The notes: generated from the sequence alone by a model not told the origin. Positions 16,492-25,946 are shown, counted from the first letter of the stretch. The stretch is 64,000 nt of DNA from Streptomyces sp. RB17 (GCF_009604455.1 NZ_WEGL01000004.1:744001-808000), one strand, 5' to 3'. Numbers and translations: made by a program.

Positions 16492-18531
16492 ATGGACGTG
16501 AAGCGATACTTCCGTGGGCCGGTCATGTGGATCGTGCTGGCCGTCCTTGCCGTGGTCGTGTTGATGCAGGTCGTCGGCTCGTCCGGCGGCTACAAGACGG
16601 TGGACACCGGCCAGGTCGTCGCAGCGATCACTGACAACAGGGTCCAGTCGGCCAAGCTCACCACCGGCGACGAGCAGACCATCAAGGTCACCCTCAAGGA
16701 CGGCCAGAAGGTCGACGGCAGCTCCAAGATCCAGGCGAGCTACATCGGCGACCAGGGCGTGACCATCGCCGGCCAGCTGCAGACCAAGTACCAGGACAAG
16801 CAGATTCCGGACGGCTACACGGTCTCGCCGTCCAAGCAGAACCCGTTCGTCGGTGTCCTGCTCTCCCTGCTGCCCTTCGTCCTCATCGTGGTCGTCTTCC
16901 TGTTCCTGATGAACCAGATGCAGGGCGGCGGCTCCCGGGTCATGAACTTCGGCAAGTCCAAGGCCAAGCTCATCACCAAGGACACCCCGAAGACCACCTT
17001 CTCCGACGTCGCCGGCTGCGACGAGGCCGTCGAGGAACTCCACGAGATCAAGGAGTTCCTGCAGGAGCCGGCCAAGTTCCAGGCCGTCGGCGCCAAGATC
17101 CCCAAGGGTGTGCTGCTCTACGGCCGCCCCGGTACCGGTAAGACCCTCCTCGCCCGCGCCGTTGCCGGCGAGGCAGGTGTCCCCTTCTACTCGATCTCCG
17201 GCTCCGACTTCGTCGAGATGTTCGTCGGTGTCGGTGCCTCCCGGGTCCGTGACCTGTTCGAGCAGGCCAAGGCGAACGCCCCGGCGATCGTCTTCGTCGA
17301 CGAGATCGACGCGGTCGGCCGCCATCGCGGCGCCGGCCTCGGCGGTGGTCACGACGAGCGCGAGCAGACCCTGAACCAACTGCTCGTCGAGATGGACGGC
17401 TTCGACGTCAAGGGCGGCGTGATCCTCATCGCCGCCACGAACCGCCCGGACATCCTCGACCCGGCACTGCTCCGCCCCGGCCGCTTCGACCGGCAGATCG
17501 CGGTCGACCCGCCGGACCTGCAGGGCCGCCTGGAGATCCTCAAGGTCCACCAGAAGGGCAAGCCGGTCGCGCCCGACGTCGACCTGTCCGCCGTCGCCCG
17601 CCGCACCCCCGGCATGACGGGCGCCGACCTCGCGAACGTGCTGAACGAGGCGGCCCTCCTGACGGCCCGCGGCGACCAGAAGCTGATCGACAACCGAGCG
17701 CTGGACGAGGCGATCGACCGTGTGGTCGCGGGCCCGCAGAAGCGGACCCGGATCATGTCGGACAAGGAGAAGAAGATCACCGCGTACCACGAGGGCGGTC
17801 ACGCCCTGGTCGCGGCGGCCTCGCCGAACTCCGACCCGGTCCACAAGATCACGATCCTGTCCCGCGGCCGTGCCCTCGGCTACACGATGGTCCTGCCGGA
17901 CGAGGACAAGTACTCGACCACGCGCAACGAGATGCTCGACCAGCTCGCCTACATGCTGGGCGGCCGCGCCGCCGAGGAACTGGTCTTCCACGACCCGACC
18001 ACCGGCGCCGCGAACGACATCGAGAAGGCCACCAACCTGGCCCGCGCGATGGTCACCCAGTACGGCATGACCGAGCGGCTCGGCGCCATCAAGTTCGGTG
18101 GCGACAACAGCGAGCCCTTCCTCGGACGTGAGATGGCTCACCAGCGCGACTACTCGGAAGAGGTCGCCGCGCTGGTGGACGAAGAGGTCAAGAAGCTCAT
18201 CGAGACCGCGCACAACGAGGCCTGGGAGATCCTGGTCGAGAACCGCGACGTGCTCGACCAGCTCGTCCTTCACCTGCTGGAGAAGGAGACCCTGGGCAAG
18301 GAGGAGATCGCCGAGGTCTTCGCCCCCATCGTCAAGCGCCCGCCGCGGCCCGCCTGGACCGGCTCCTCCCGCCGCACGCCGTCCACCCGCCCGCCGGTGC
18401 TCTCCCCGAAGGAGCTGGCACTGACGAACGGCGCGAACGGCGCGACGGCCGCGATCAGCACGGCCAAGTCCACGGCCGCGGAGTCCGCCCCGGTGACGGA
18501 CCAGACTCCGGAGGACCGTCCGGAGAGCTGA
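16492..18531 (+). CDS. ftsH: ATP-dependent zinc metalloprotease FtsH
   Basis: The 679-residue membrane AAA protease degrades membrane and regulatory proteins. Two helices (about residues 9-27 and 120-139) flank a periplasmic-side domain. Then come the AAA module with Walker A G211-R-P-G-T-G-K-T218, Walker B IVFVDEID and the arginine-finger region LLRPGRFDR, and the peptidase with H433-E-G-G-H437. A disordered Pro/Thr/Ala tail ends the protein. Walker A has Arg where GPPGTGKT is usual. The start MDVKRYF is the one I recall for Streptomyces; an ATG at 16456 would add 12 residues. Confidence 0.94.
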   Translation: MDVKRYFRGPVMWIVLAVLAVVVLMQVVGSSGGYKTVDTGQVVAAITDNRVQSAKLTTGDEQTIKVTLKDGQKVDGSSKIQASYIGDQGVTIAGQLQTKYQDKQIPDGYTVSPSKQNPFVGVLLSLLPFVLIVVVFLFLMNQMQGGGSRVMNFGKSKAKLITKDTPKTTFSDVAGCDEAVEELHEIKEFLQEPAKFQAVGAKIPKGVLLYGRPGTGKTLLARAVAGEAGVPFYSISGSDFVEMFVGVGASRVRDLFEQAKANAPAIVFVDEIDAVGRHRGAGLGGGHDEREQTLNQLLVEMDGFDVKGGVILIAATNRPDILDPALLRPGRFDRQIAVDPPDLQGRLEILKVHQKGKPVAPDVDLSAVARRTPGMTGADLANVLNEAALLTARGDQKLIDNRALDEAIDRVVAGPQKRTRIMSDKEKKITAYHEGGHALVAAASPNSDPVHKITILSRGRALGYTMVLPDEDKYSTTRNEMLDQLAYMLGGRAAEELVFHDPTTGAANDIEKATNLARAMVTQYGMTERLGAIKFGGDNSEPFLGREMAHQRDYSEEVAALVDEEVKKLIETAHNEAWEILVENRDVLDQLVLHLLEKETLGKEEIAEVFAPIVKRPPRPAWTGSSRRTPSTRPPVLSPKELALTNGANGATAAISTAKSTAAESAPVTDQTPEDRPES

Positions 18532-18558
18532 CCGCGTTTCGGCCAATCGGCCTGGAAT

Positions 18559-18601
18559 GAACGCCGCGCCCACCAGGTTTTAGCCTGGGGGCGCGGCGTT
18601 C
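18559..18601 (+). terminator. Strong terminator of ftsH
   Basis: A 13-bp perfect outer stem (GAACGCCGCGCCC, 18559-18571, with 18589-18601) and an inner CCAGG/CCTGG stem enclose a TTTTAG loop, 28 bp after ftsH. It separates ftsH from folE. Confidence 0.8.
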
Positions 18602-18664
18602 GTATGTCCGCATGCACGCGCGTGGCCGCCGCCACGCGACAGAGGTACAGGATCGAGGAAGCAC

Positions 18665-19270
18665 ATGACCGACCCGGTGACGCTGGACGGCGAAGCCCCC
18701 ATCGGCGAATTCGACGAGAAGCGCGCCGAGAACGCCGTACGGGAACTGCTGATCGCGGTCGGCGAGGACCCGGACCGGGAGGGCCTCAGGGAGACACCGG
18801 CGCGCGTGGCGCGGGCCTACAGGGAGATCTTCGCGGGCCTGTGGCAGCGGCCCGAGGACGTGCTCACCACGACGTTCGACCTCGGCCACGACGAGATGGT
18901 GCTCGTGAAGGACATCGAGGTGTACTCCACTTGTGAGCATCATCTGGTGCCGTTCCGGGGCGTCGCCCACGTCGGCTACATCCCGTCCGTGACCGGAAAG
19001 ATCACCGGTCTGTCCAAGCTGGCCCGCCTGGTGGACGTCTATGCCCGTCGGCCGCAGGTGCAGGAACGGCTCACCACGCAGATCGCGGACTCCCTGATGG
19101 AGATCCTGGAGCCGCGGGGCGTCATCGTGGTCGTCGAGTGCGAGCACATGTGCATGTCCATGCGCGGCATCCGCAAGCCGGGCGCGAAGACCATAACGTC
19201 CGCCGTGCGCGGTCAGCTGCGGGACGCGGCGACGCGGAACGAGGCCATGAGCCTGATCATGGCGCGCTGA
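18665..19270 (+). CDS. folE: GTP cyclohydrolase I
   Basis: The 201-residue enzyme converts GTP to dihydroneopterin triphosphate, the first step of folate synthesis. The zinc ligands are in STCEHHLVPF (Cys and His near residue 90) and ECEHMCMSMRG (Cys near residue 162). The signature VYSTCEHHLVPFRG is intact. GAGGAAG lies before the ATG. It is transcribed toward the convergent folP-folB-folK operon, so the pathway genes are adjacent but on opposite strands. Confidence 0.96.
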   Translation: MTDPVTLDGEAPIGEFDEKRAENAVRELLIAVGEDPDREGLRETPARVARAYREIFAGLWQRPEDVLTTTFDLGHDEMVLVKDIEVYSTCEHHLVPFRGVAHVGYIPSVTGKITGLSKLARLVDVYARRPQVQERLTTQIADSLMEILEPRGVIVVVECEHMCMSMRGIRKPGAKTITSAVRGQLRDAATRNEAMSLIMAR

Positions 19271-19294
19271 ACCGCTGCTTGGGGAAACCGGCGG

Positions 19295-19783
19295 TCAGGC
19301 CGCCGGTTCCGCTCCCGGGGGGTTCTGGTCCTCGTCCTCCGGGAGCTTGCACACCCGCTCCAGGAACAGGGCCGCCGCTATGACACCGATGCCGGCCAGG
19401 ACCGAGAAGCCGGCGTACACGGCCTGGTCACGGCGGGCGGAGATGTCGAGAAGCTCCAGCAGGAAGACGCCCGTGCCGCCGTACATGCCGGAGACGAGGG
19501 CGGCGACCAGGGCGCTGGCCTGACCGAAGACGACCGCGCGGGCGGCCATCAGGGGGTCGACGCCCTTTGCGCCGGGGCGGCGCTCGCGCTGGGCCCTGAG
19601 ACGGGCGCGCAGGGAGAGCGCCGTCGAGAGCAGGACCACCGCGATCAGGGCGAGCACGATGGGGGCGGCCAGGGGGACGCTGGGAAGGGTCCCGATCGAG
19701 TTCCAGAGGCGGGCGCCCGCCCAGGACAGGATGCCGGCCACGACGAACACGCCTGCCAGCAACCTGATGCGCAGCTCTCTCAC
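19295..19783 (-). CDS. DUF3180 membrane protein
   Basis: The 162-residue protein has four hydrophobic helices: about residues 8-25, 40-58, 87-108 and 122-141. It belongs to DUF3180, an actinobacterial family found right after folK, also in mycobacteria. It is the last gene of the folP-NTF2-folB-folK cluster, 80 bp after folK. No function is known; the persistent linkage to folate genes or to the division and cell-wall genes beyond is the only hint. Confidence 0.85.
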   Translation of the reverse strand: MRELRIRLLAGVFVVAGILSWAGARLWNSIGTLPSVPLAAPIVLALIAVVLLSTALSLRARLRAQRERRPGAKGVDPLMAARAVVFGQASALVAALVSGMYGGTGVFLLELLDISARRDQAVYAGFSVLAGIGVIAAALFLERVCKLPEDEDQNPPGAEPAA

Positions 19784-19863
19784 GGTGTCCCTTCAGCTCC
19801 CCCGGACCGGTCCGGACTGCGGTCGTCTCGACCTTGTCGTTCGAGTCGTCTTGACCTTAACGA

Positions 19864-20475
19864 CTATTCAGGCAGTCGGAGTTCCAGGTCCGCTCGGGGC
19901 TGGACGCCCGCACGGGTGACGGCCGCAAGCAGGTCGGCCACCGGGCCGCGGCCGGGCAGCTGGGCCTGCGGGTCCACGTCGTGCCAGGGGGCGAGCACGA
20001 AGGCGCGCTCGTGGGCACGCGGGTGGGGCAGGGTGAGCTGCGGGTCGTCGGAGGTGACGTCGGCGTAGGCGACGATGTCGACGTCCAGGGTGCGCGGGCC
20101 CCAGTGCTCGTCGCGGACGCGCTGGTACGCCTCCTCGATGGCGTGTGCCCGCTCCAGGAGGGAGGACGGGGGCAGAGTGGTCTTGAGGACCACGACCGCG
20201 TTGAAGTACGACGGCTGGCTGCCGGGTGCCACGCCCCAGGGCTCCGTCTCGTACACCGGGGAGACGGCCTTCACACGGACACCGGGGGTGTCCTCCAGCG
20301 CGTCGACGGCGCCCTGGAGGGTCTCCAGGCGGTTGCCGAGGTTGGCGCCGATGGAGATGACGGCCCATTTCGGGTTCTGCAGGGTCGTGTCGGCGGCGTC
20401 GACCTTCTCGACGACCGAGGCGGGCACCGGCTGGACGGTCGGGTCGCTGTGACCCTGGAGGAAAGGTCGGGTCAT
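19864..20475 (-). CDS. folK: 6-hydroxymethyl-dihydropterin pyrophosphokinase
   Basis: The 203-residue enzyme transfers pyrophosphate from ATP to hydroxymethyl-dihydropterin. SIGANLGNR near residue 42, YETEPWG near 76 and the signature WGPRTLDVDIV near 126 are all present, with the Mg-binding aspartates in LDVDI. About 35 extra residues precede the fold. The start codon overlaps the folB stop codon (ATGA at 20472-20475), so translation is coupled. Confidence 0.95.
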   Translation of the reverse strand: MTRPFLQGHSDPTVQPVPASVVEKVDAADTTLQNPKWAVISIGANLGNRLETLQGAVDALEDTPGVRVKAVSPVYETEPWGVAPGSQPSYFNAVVVLKTTLPPSSLLERAHAIEEAYQRVRDEHWGPRTLDVDIVAYADVTSDDPQLTLPHPRAHERAFVLAPWHDVDPQAQLPGRGPVADLLAAVTRAGVQPRADLELRLPE

Positions 20476-20831
20476 ACTCGGCTCCGGGTGATGGTGACGG
20501 TCACGTCGTCGAAGGGGACGGTGATCGGCGCGTCCGGCTTGTGGACGCAGACCTCGACCTGCTGTACCCCTTCGTGCTTCAGGCAGGTCTGGGCGATCCG
20601 CGCGGCGAGGGTCTCGATGAGGTTCACCGGCTCACCCTCGACCACGGCCACGACCTCCTCGGCCACGATGCCGTAGTGGACGGTCCTCGTCAGGTCGTCG
20701 TCGGCCGCCGCCGGCCGGGTGTCCAGCCCCAGGACGAGATCCACGATGAAGGTCTGTCCCTCCTCGCGCTCCTTGGGGAACACACCGTGGTGCCCGCGGG
20801 CCTTGAGGCCGCGCAGCGCGACACGATCCAC
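20472..20831 (-). CDS. folB: Dihydroneopterin aldolase
   Basis: The 119-residue enzyme cleaves dihydroneopterin to hydroxymethyl-dihydropterin. The N-terminal ARGHHGVFPKEREEGQ with its catalytic glutamate region, HYG near residue 50 and VHKPDAPI near 100 are family signatures. The start is GTG 20831 because GGAG lies 8 nt upstream; an in-frame GTG at 20840 overlaps that site. The gene feeds folK by a 4-bp overlap. Confidence 0.94.
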   Translation of the reverse strand: MDRVALRGLKARGHHGVFPKEREEGQTFIVDLVLGLDTRPAAADDDLTRTVHYGIVAEEVVAVVEGEPVNLIETLAARIAQTCLKHEGVQQVEVCVHKPDAPITVPFDDVTVTITRSRV

Positions 20832-21079
20832 GCGAATCACTCCTGCAATCGTCGGGAAGGACCGGTCCGTACCACGTGCGGGCGGCACACCGTCCCCGGA
20901 CGAATCTACCTGCGGGCACTGACAAAGCCGGGCCGCGGGGCGCGGGCCCGGGCCGGGACCACGAGGGTTCATCCCGTGTTTCCCCAGGGAAACACGGCCG
21001 TGTCATGGGCTGGTAGCGGCTTCTACCCCGGGGTAGGTGATTCCAACCACTTCTTGGCCTCTGTGGAGCGTCTACCCGC

Positions 21080-21631
21080 TCAGGCGAGGGGTCCGCCGTC
21101 GGGATCCGCGCCGCCCACACCTTCCACGCCGTCCGTGCCGGTCTCGCCGTCCTCGTCGTCGCTCTCCGCCAGCACGGGGGAGGCGTGGTGCGACCAGAGT
21201 TTCCAGCCGGAGGGTGTGCGCCGGAACACGTTCGTGGCGACGACGAGCTGGCCGACCAGCGGCCCCAGTTCCGCGCCGTCCTCGGGGGCGGGGCCGCCGC
21301 TGAGGATGTTCTCGGTGCAGGTGACGAGCGCGGTGTCGCCGGTGACGGAGACGTGCACATCGGTGAGGAAGAACTGGATGTAGTCGGTGTTCGCCATGAT
21401 CAGGGCGTACGACCTGAGGACCTCGCCGCGGCCGGTGAGCACCGGCCAGCCGGGGTGCACGCACGAGACCACACCGGTGTCCGCCGGGTCGTGGTACTCC
21501 TCGTCCACGCCGAGGTCGGCGGGGGTGAGCCAGAGGGAGGACAGCTCCTCGAAGTCACCGCGTTCCATCGCCTCGTAGAAGGCGGTGTTGGCGGCCTCCA
21601 CCTGCTCGACGTCGGTGTGAGGGGCGCTCAC
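21080..21631 (-). CDS. NTF2-like (SnoaL/DUF4440-type) protein
   Basis: The 183-residue protein has the cone-shaped NTF2-like fold: VEAANTAFYEAMERGDFEELSSLW at the start, HPGW and a strand ALVTCTENI, ending with LVVATNVFRRTPSGWKLWSHHASPV. An acidic Gly/Asp-rich tail of about 25 residues follows. The fold houses enzymes and binding proteins, so the function is open. Its GTG start overlaps the folP stop (GTGA, 21628-21631), which places it in the folate operon between folP and folB. Confidence 0.87.
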   Translation of the reverse strand: MSAPHTDVEQVEAANTAFYEAMERGDFEELSSLWLTPADLGVDEEYHDPADTGVVSCVHPGWPVLTGRGEVLRSYALIMANTDYIQFFLTDVHVSVTGDTALVTCTENILSGGPAPEDGAELGPLVGQLVVATNVFRRTPSGWKLWSHHASPVLAESDDEDGETGTDGVEGVGGADPDGGPLA

Positions 21632-22632
21632 CGGGCTCCTTCTGCCGCGCGCTCACCACTGGTGCCGGGCGCGCGCCCACTGCCGCACGCCCCGGGTTCC
21701 TGCTCGGCGCTCGGCGCGCTCACTGCTCCACGCGCCCCGCGCTCACTCCGCGTGTCCGGCGCCGTGCCGGCCGTACGCGCCTCCTCCACGGCGCGCGCGA
21801 CCCGGACCGCGTCCGCAGTGGCGCGTACCTCGTGGACGCGCACCGCCCATGCGCCGGAGTGCGCCGCGAGTGCGGAGACGGCGGCCGTGGCGGCGTCGCG
21901 CTCCCGGGCCGGCGGGGGCGCGCCCTCGGCTCCGGCGAGGACGCGGCCGAGGAACCGCTTGCGGGACGCGGCGACCAGCAGGGGGTGGCCGAGGGCGCGC
22001 AGGCGGTCGAGGTGGGCGAGGAGGGTGAGGTCGTGCTCGGCCTCCTTGGAGAAGCCCAGCCCGGGGTCGACGACGATGCGGTCGGGGGCGATGCCGCCGG
22101 CCAGAACCGCCTCCACGCGTGCGTGCAGTTCGTCCACGACTTCGGTGACGACGTCCTCGTAGACGCCCTTGACGTTGCCGCCCTGGAGGAAGCCGCGCCA
22201 GTGCATGACGACGAACGGGGCGCCCGCGGCGGCGACCACCGGGATCATCGCGGGGTCGGCGAGGCCACCGCTGACGTCGTTGACGAGGGCGGCGCCGGCC
22301 GCGAGGGACTGTTCGGCGACGGAGGCGCGCATGGTGTCGACCGAGACGACGACGCCTTCGGAGGCGAGGCCCCGGACGACCGGGATGACCCGCCTGAGTT
22401 CCTCGGCCTCGTCCACCCGGGTGGCGCCGGGGCGGGTGGACTCGCCGCCGACGTCGACGAGGTCCGCGCCCTCGGTGACGAGGTCCAGGCCGTGCTTGAC
22501 GGCGGCGGTCGTGTCGAACCAGCGGCCGCCGTCGGAGAAGGAATCGGGGGTCACGTTGACGACACCCATGACCGCGCACCGGTTCCATACCGGAAGGCCG
22601 GCCACCCGGCCGCGCCCGCTGAGGTTGTTCAT
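21628..22632 (-). CDS. folP: Dihydropteroate synthase
   Basis: The 334-residue enzyme joins hydroxymethyl-dihydropterin pyrophosphate with p-aminobenzoate; it is the sulfonamide target. MGVVNVTPDSFSDGG (near residue 24), DVGGESTRPGA (near 64) and the later SRKRFLG with the pterin/phosphate lysine are intact. About 50 residues at the C-terminus are Ala/Gly/Glu-rich and probably disordered. The ATG at 22632 has no ribosome site but a -10-like TACGCT 6 nt upstream, suggesting a leaderless operon mRNA. Confidence 0.94.
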   Translation of the reverse strand: MNNLSGRGRVAGLPVWNRCAVMGVVNVTPDSFSDGGRWFDTTAAVKHGLDLVTEGADLVDVGGESTRPGATRVDEAEELRRVIPVVRGLASEGVVVSVDTMRASVAEQSLAAGAALVNDVSGGLADPAMIPVVAAAGAPFVVMHWRGFLQGGNVKGVYEDVVTEVVDELHARVEAVLAGGIAPDRIVVDPGLGFSKEAEHDLTLLAHLDRLRALGHPLLVAASRKRFLGRVLAGAEGAPPPARERDAATAAVSALAAHSGAWAVRVHEVRATADAVRVARAVEEARTAGTAPDTRSERGARGAVSAPSAEQEPGACGSGRAPGTSGERAAEGAR

Positions 22633-22638
22633 ACGTTC

Positions 22639-22644
22639 AGCGTA
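22639..22644 (-). promoter_or_regulatory. Putative -10 box of the folP operon
   Basis: On the minus strand TACGCT ends 6 nt before the folP ATG; the transcript would be leaderless. Confidence 0.45.
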
Positions 22645-22780
22645 GGCCCAGCAGGGCGCCGGGAACGCGCGGCGGCCCGGGCGGGAGCCCCTGTGCTGGA
22701 GGGGTTGGGGTGCCCGCCCGGGCCCGTTCTCGGCCGCACCACCACCAGGGCGTGCGGTGCCCATGGCCGTCCCGCGGCGT

Positions 22781-24619
22781 TCAGGCCGCGCGGACGTCCC
22801 GTTCCGCCATGGCGTGCGCGCAGGGGCGCTCGGCGGCCGCCCTGCGCCGGCGCAGGAAGCGCGGGAGCGGCAGGGCGAGGTCGACGAAGCCCTCCGCCTG
22901 CATGGCGGCGAACCCGATGCGGGGCAGGTCGGCGTTGTTCCGGTAGACCACGAAGCGGGGTTCCCAGCGCGGCTGGAACTTGGCGTTGAACTTGTACAGC
23001 GACTCGATCTGGAACCAGCGCGAGAGGAAGACCAGCAGTCCGCGCCAGGCGCGCAGCACCGGCCCGGCGCCGATCTTCTCGCCGCGGGCGAGGGCGGAGC
23101 GGAACATCGCGAAGTTCAGCGAGATCCGGGTGATGCCGAACTTCGGCGCGGCCTGGAGGGCGGCGACGATGAGCAGTTCGTTCATGCCGGGGTCGGCGCT
23201 GCGGTCGCGGCGCATCAGATCCAGCGAGGCGCCGTCCTTGCCCCAGGGCACGAAGTGCAGGACCGCCTTCAGGTCGCCGTACTCGCCGGGCGCGTCGTCC
23301 TGCTTGTGCGCGGTGGCGATCAGGCAGTCGCCGTCGGCGGGGTCGCCGACGCGGCCGAGCGCCATGGAGAAGCCGCGCTCGGTGTCGGTGCCGCGCCAGT
23401 CCTCGGCCGCCCGCCGGATGCGCTCCAGTTCGGCGTCGCCGAGGTCACGAATACGCCGTACCCGGGTTTCGTAGCCGGCTCGCTCGATGCGCTTGACCAT
23501 TTGTCGCACGTTGCGCATCGCGCGTCCGGCGAGGGAGAAATCCGCGACGTCCACCACCGCCTCGTCGCCCAGTTCCAGGGCGTTCAGGCCCGTCTCACGG
23601 GTCCACACCTCGCCGCCCGTCTCCGAGCAGCCCATGACGGCGGGCGTCCAGGAGTGCGCCTTGGCCTCGTCCATGAAGCGCTCGATGGCGCCGGGCCAGG
23701 CCTCGACGTCGCCGATGGGGTCGCCGCTGGCGAGCATCACGCCGGAGACGACGCGGTAGGTGACCGCGGCCTTGCCGCTGGGGGAGAAGACGACCGCCTT
23801 GTCGCGGCGCAGCGCGAAGTGGCCGAGCGAGTCGCGGCGGCCGTGCTTCTCCAGCAGGGCCCGCAGCCGGGACTCGTCCTCCTCGGTGAGGCGGGCGGCC
23901 GGGTGTTCGGGGCGGAAGGCCAGGTAGATGGTGGTGGCGGCGGTGATCCAGCCGAGGGCGCCGAGGGAGAAGGCGACGGTCCAGGACGTGTCGCCCTGGT
24001 AGTCGACCGGGCCCTCGAAGCCGAACAGGCCGTAGACGACGTGCGTCAGCCGGTCGGCCAGGCTCGGATCGCCGATCGTCCGGTGCGGGTGGACGCTGAC
24101 GATGACGAGTCCGAGGACGAGAGAACCGGCGCTCATGAGTACGAAGTTGGTAAGAGCGCGCCACCTGCTGCGCGGGTCCGGCAGGGCCGCGAACTGGTCA
24201 CGATGCACCAGCAGCGGCACGAGCAGTGCCACCGCGATGAGCACGCCGACGACCGAGTGCCGGTACGTGAACTGCGCCGCCGCGCCCGCGGGCAGCAGCG
24301 CGACCGCGGCCCGCCACGCCCGGCGCTTGCGCCGTTTGAGCCCGTGCGCGAGCAGCAGCAACAGCACGCCGGCGCTCAGCGAGAGCGCTGCCGCGAAGGG
24401 CCCGAACGAGCCCGGCAGCACCTCGGCGATGGCGTGCATACGGCTGTGGCGGAAACGCGGGAACACGCCCGCGGCAATGTCCAGGACGCCCACGAGGGCG
24501 GCCGCCCTGCCGACGAGTACGGGGGCGGCCTCGGGGCGCGGGCCGCGCAGTATGCGCCGCGCCCGGCTTGATCGGCCCGGAACCTCGCCCGACATTTCCC
24601 CATCTATCCTGACAGACAT
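22781..24619 (-). CDS. MprF/LysX-like lipid aminoacyltransferase (DUF2156)
   Basis: The protein has about 612 residues. The N-terminal third has six or so membrane helices, starting near residue 50. The C-terminal half is a DUF2156 GNAT-type transferase domain, with KAAVTYRVVSGVMLASGDPIG, the RNVRQMVKRIERAGYE stretch and GMNELLIVAAL...GITRISLNFAMFRS. Such proteins move an amino acid from aminoacyl-tRNA to a membrane lipid on the cytoplasmic face. Unlike mycobacterial LysX it has no lysyl-tRNA synthetase domain. Start candidates are 24679, 24619 and 24595; none has a clear ribosome site. It is divergent from a membrane esterase gene. Confidence 0.87.
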   Translation of the reverse strand: MSVRIDGEMSGEVPGRSSRARRILRGPRPEAAPVLVGRAAALVGVLDIAAGVFPRFRHSRMHAIAEVLPGSFGPFAAALSLSAGVLLLLLAHGLKRRKRRAWRAAVALLPAGAAAQFTYRHSVVGVLIAVALLVPLLVHRDQFAALPDPRSRWRALTNFVLMSAGSLVLGLVIVSVHPHRTIGDPSLADRLTHVVYGLFGFEGPVDYQGDTSWTVAFSLGALGWITAATTIYLAFRPEHPAARLTEEDESRLRALLEKHGRRDSLGHFALRRDKAVVFSPSGKAAVTYRVVSGVMLASGDPIGDVEAWPGAIERFMDEAKAHSWTPAVMGCSETGGEVWTRETGLNALELGDEAVVDVADFSLAGRAMRNVRQMVKRIERAGYETRVRRIRDLGDAELERIRRAAEDWRGTDTERGFSMALGRVGDPADGDCLIATAHKQDDAPGEYGDLKAVLHFVPWGKDGASLDLMRRDRSADPGMNELLIVAALQAAPKFGITRISLNFAMFRSALARGEKIGAGPVLRAWRGLLVFLSRWFQIESLYKFNAKFQPRWEPRFVVYRNNADLPRIGFAAMQAEGFVDLALPLPRFLRRRRAAAERPCAHAMAERDVRAA

Positions 24620-24821
24620 CGCATCCCGTAGTTCTGCGAGAGACCTTGGACCCGGGCCCGATCGGGCATCCGGCGACATTGCGCCCTCTAGGACGGTGTC
24701 TTGGGGAGAGAGGTTCACTCCCCACCGGAAAGTCGGGTCAAAGGCCAAGGAAAGCCTCGGGCAAGCCCTCGCGACGAAGTGTGGGCGGGCGCCGGGCGGA
24801 GAGCGCAGGCAGGAACAGCCC

Positions 24822-25946
24822 ATGGGTCTCACGAGCAACAAAGTGCTGATGCTGACGATCGTCCTCGCCGTGCTGCTGTTCCTCGGCACGGTATGGCTGT
24901 GGCCGCGGCTCGCCCGGCAGAACTGGCGGGCCGTCAGCGGGCGGGTCGGTCTACTGCTCACCACCCAGCTGGCGCTGTTCGCCTCGGTGGGCCTCGCCGC
25001 CAACCAGGCGTTCGGCTTCTACGCCAGCTGGGCGGACCTGTTCGGCCAGGAGAACGGCCAGGGGGTGGTCGTCGACCATATAGCGGGCGGCGGCAACAGC
25101 CCCGTCCAGGTCGTCTCCACGGCCCGGGTCATCGGTGCGAGCAGCGCGCTGCCACAGGTGGCCGGGCAGGTCCAGAGGGTCGACATCATCGGCCGTACGA
25201 CGCACATCGCCACGCCGGCGTTCGTGTACCTGCCTCCGGAGTACTTCCAGCCACAGAACAGCGCGCGCAAGTTCCCGGTGTCCGTCGTGCTCACGGGTTA
25301 CCCCGGTACGGCTCAGGCGCTGGTGGACAAGCTGCACTACCCCGGTACGGCGCAGCAGCTGGCCAGGCAGCGGAAGATGCAGCCGATGATCCTGGTGATG
25401 CTGCGGCCGACCGTGGCGCCGCCGCGGGACACCGAGTGCGTGGACGTTCCCGGTGGCCCGCAGACCGAGACGTTCTTCGCAAAGGACCTGCGCGACTCGG
25501 TGATGGCCCACTACCGGGTCGACAAGACGCCCGCCAGCTGGGGCATCGTCGGCGACTCGACCGGCGGTTACTGTGCGCTGAAGATCGCCATGCACCATCC
25601 GGGTTCGTACGGGGCCGCCGCGGGCCTGTCGCCGTACTACAAGGCGCCGATCGATCCCACCACCGGGGACCTCTTCCGCGGTGACAAGAACCTGCAGAAT
25701 CGATCCGACCTCTTCTGGACGCTCAGGCATCTGACCGCGCCCGAGACATCGCTGCTCGTCACCAGCAGCAGGGTCGGCGAGCACAACTACAAGGACACGC
25801 TCAGATTCATCAAGAGTGTGCAGGCGACGAACGTGACCAGGATTTCGTCGATCATCCTTCCGAGCGGCGGGCACAACTTCAACACCTGGCGGCGGGAGAT
25901 CCCCGCCACGCTCCAGTGGCTCAGCACGCGGCTGGTCGCCCACTGA
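24822..25946 (+). CDS. Membrane-anchored alpha/beta hydrolase (esterase family)
   Basis: The 374-residue protein has two N-terminal membrane helices (about 8-27 and 42-62). An esterase-D/antigen-85-like domain then probably faces the outside. The nucleophile elbow is GDSTGG with S246; the catalytic histidine is probably H351 in GGHNFNTW. AGGAAC lies before the ATG. It is divergent from the lipid aminoacyltransferase across about 200 bp, so both may act on the same lipid or cell-wall material. The substrate is unknown. Confidence 0.87.
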   Translation: MGLTSNKVLMLTIVLAVLLFLGTVWLWPRLARQNWRAVSGRVGLLLTTQLALFASVGLAANQAFGFYASWADLFGQENGQGVVVDHIAGGGNSPVQVVSTARVIGASSALPQVAGQVQRVDIIGRTTHIATPAFVYLPPEYFQPQNSARKFPVSVVLTGYPGTAQALVDKLHYPGTAQQLARQRKMQPMILVMLRPTVAPPRDTECVDVPGGPQTETFFAKDLRDSVMAHYRVDKTPASWGIVGDSTGGYCALKIAMHHPGSYGAAAGLSPYYKAPIDPTTGDLFRGDKNLQNRSDLFWTLRHLTAPETSLLVTSSRVGEHNYKDTLRFIKSVQATNVTRISSIILPSGGHNFNTWRREIPATLQWLSTRLVAH

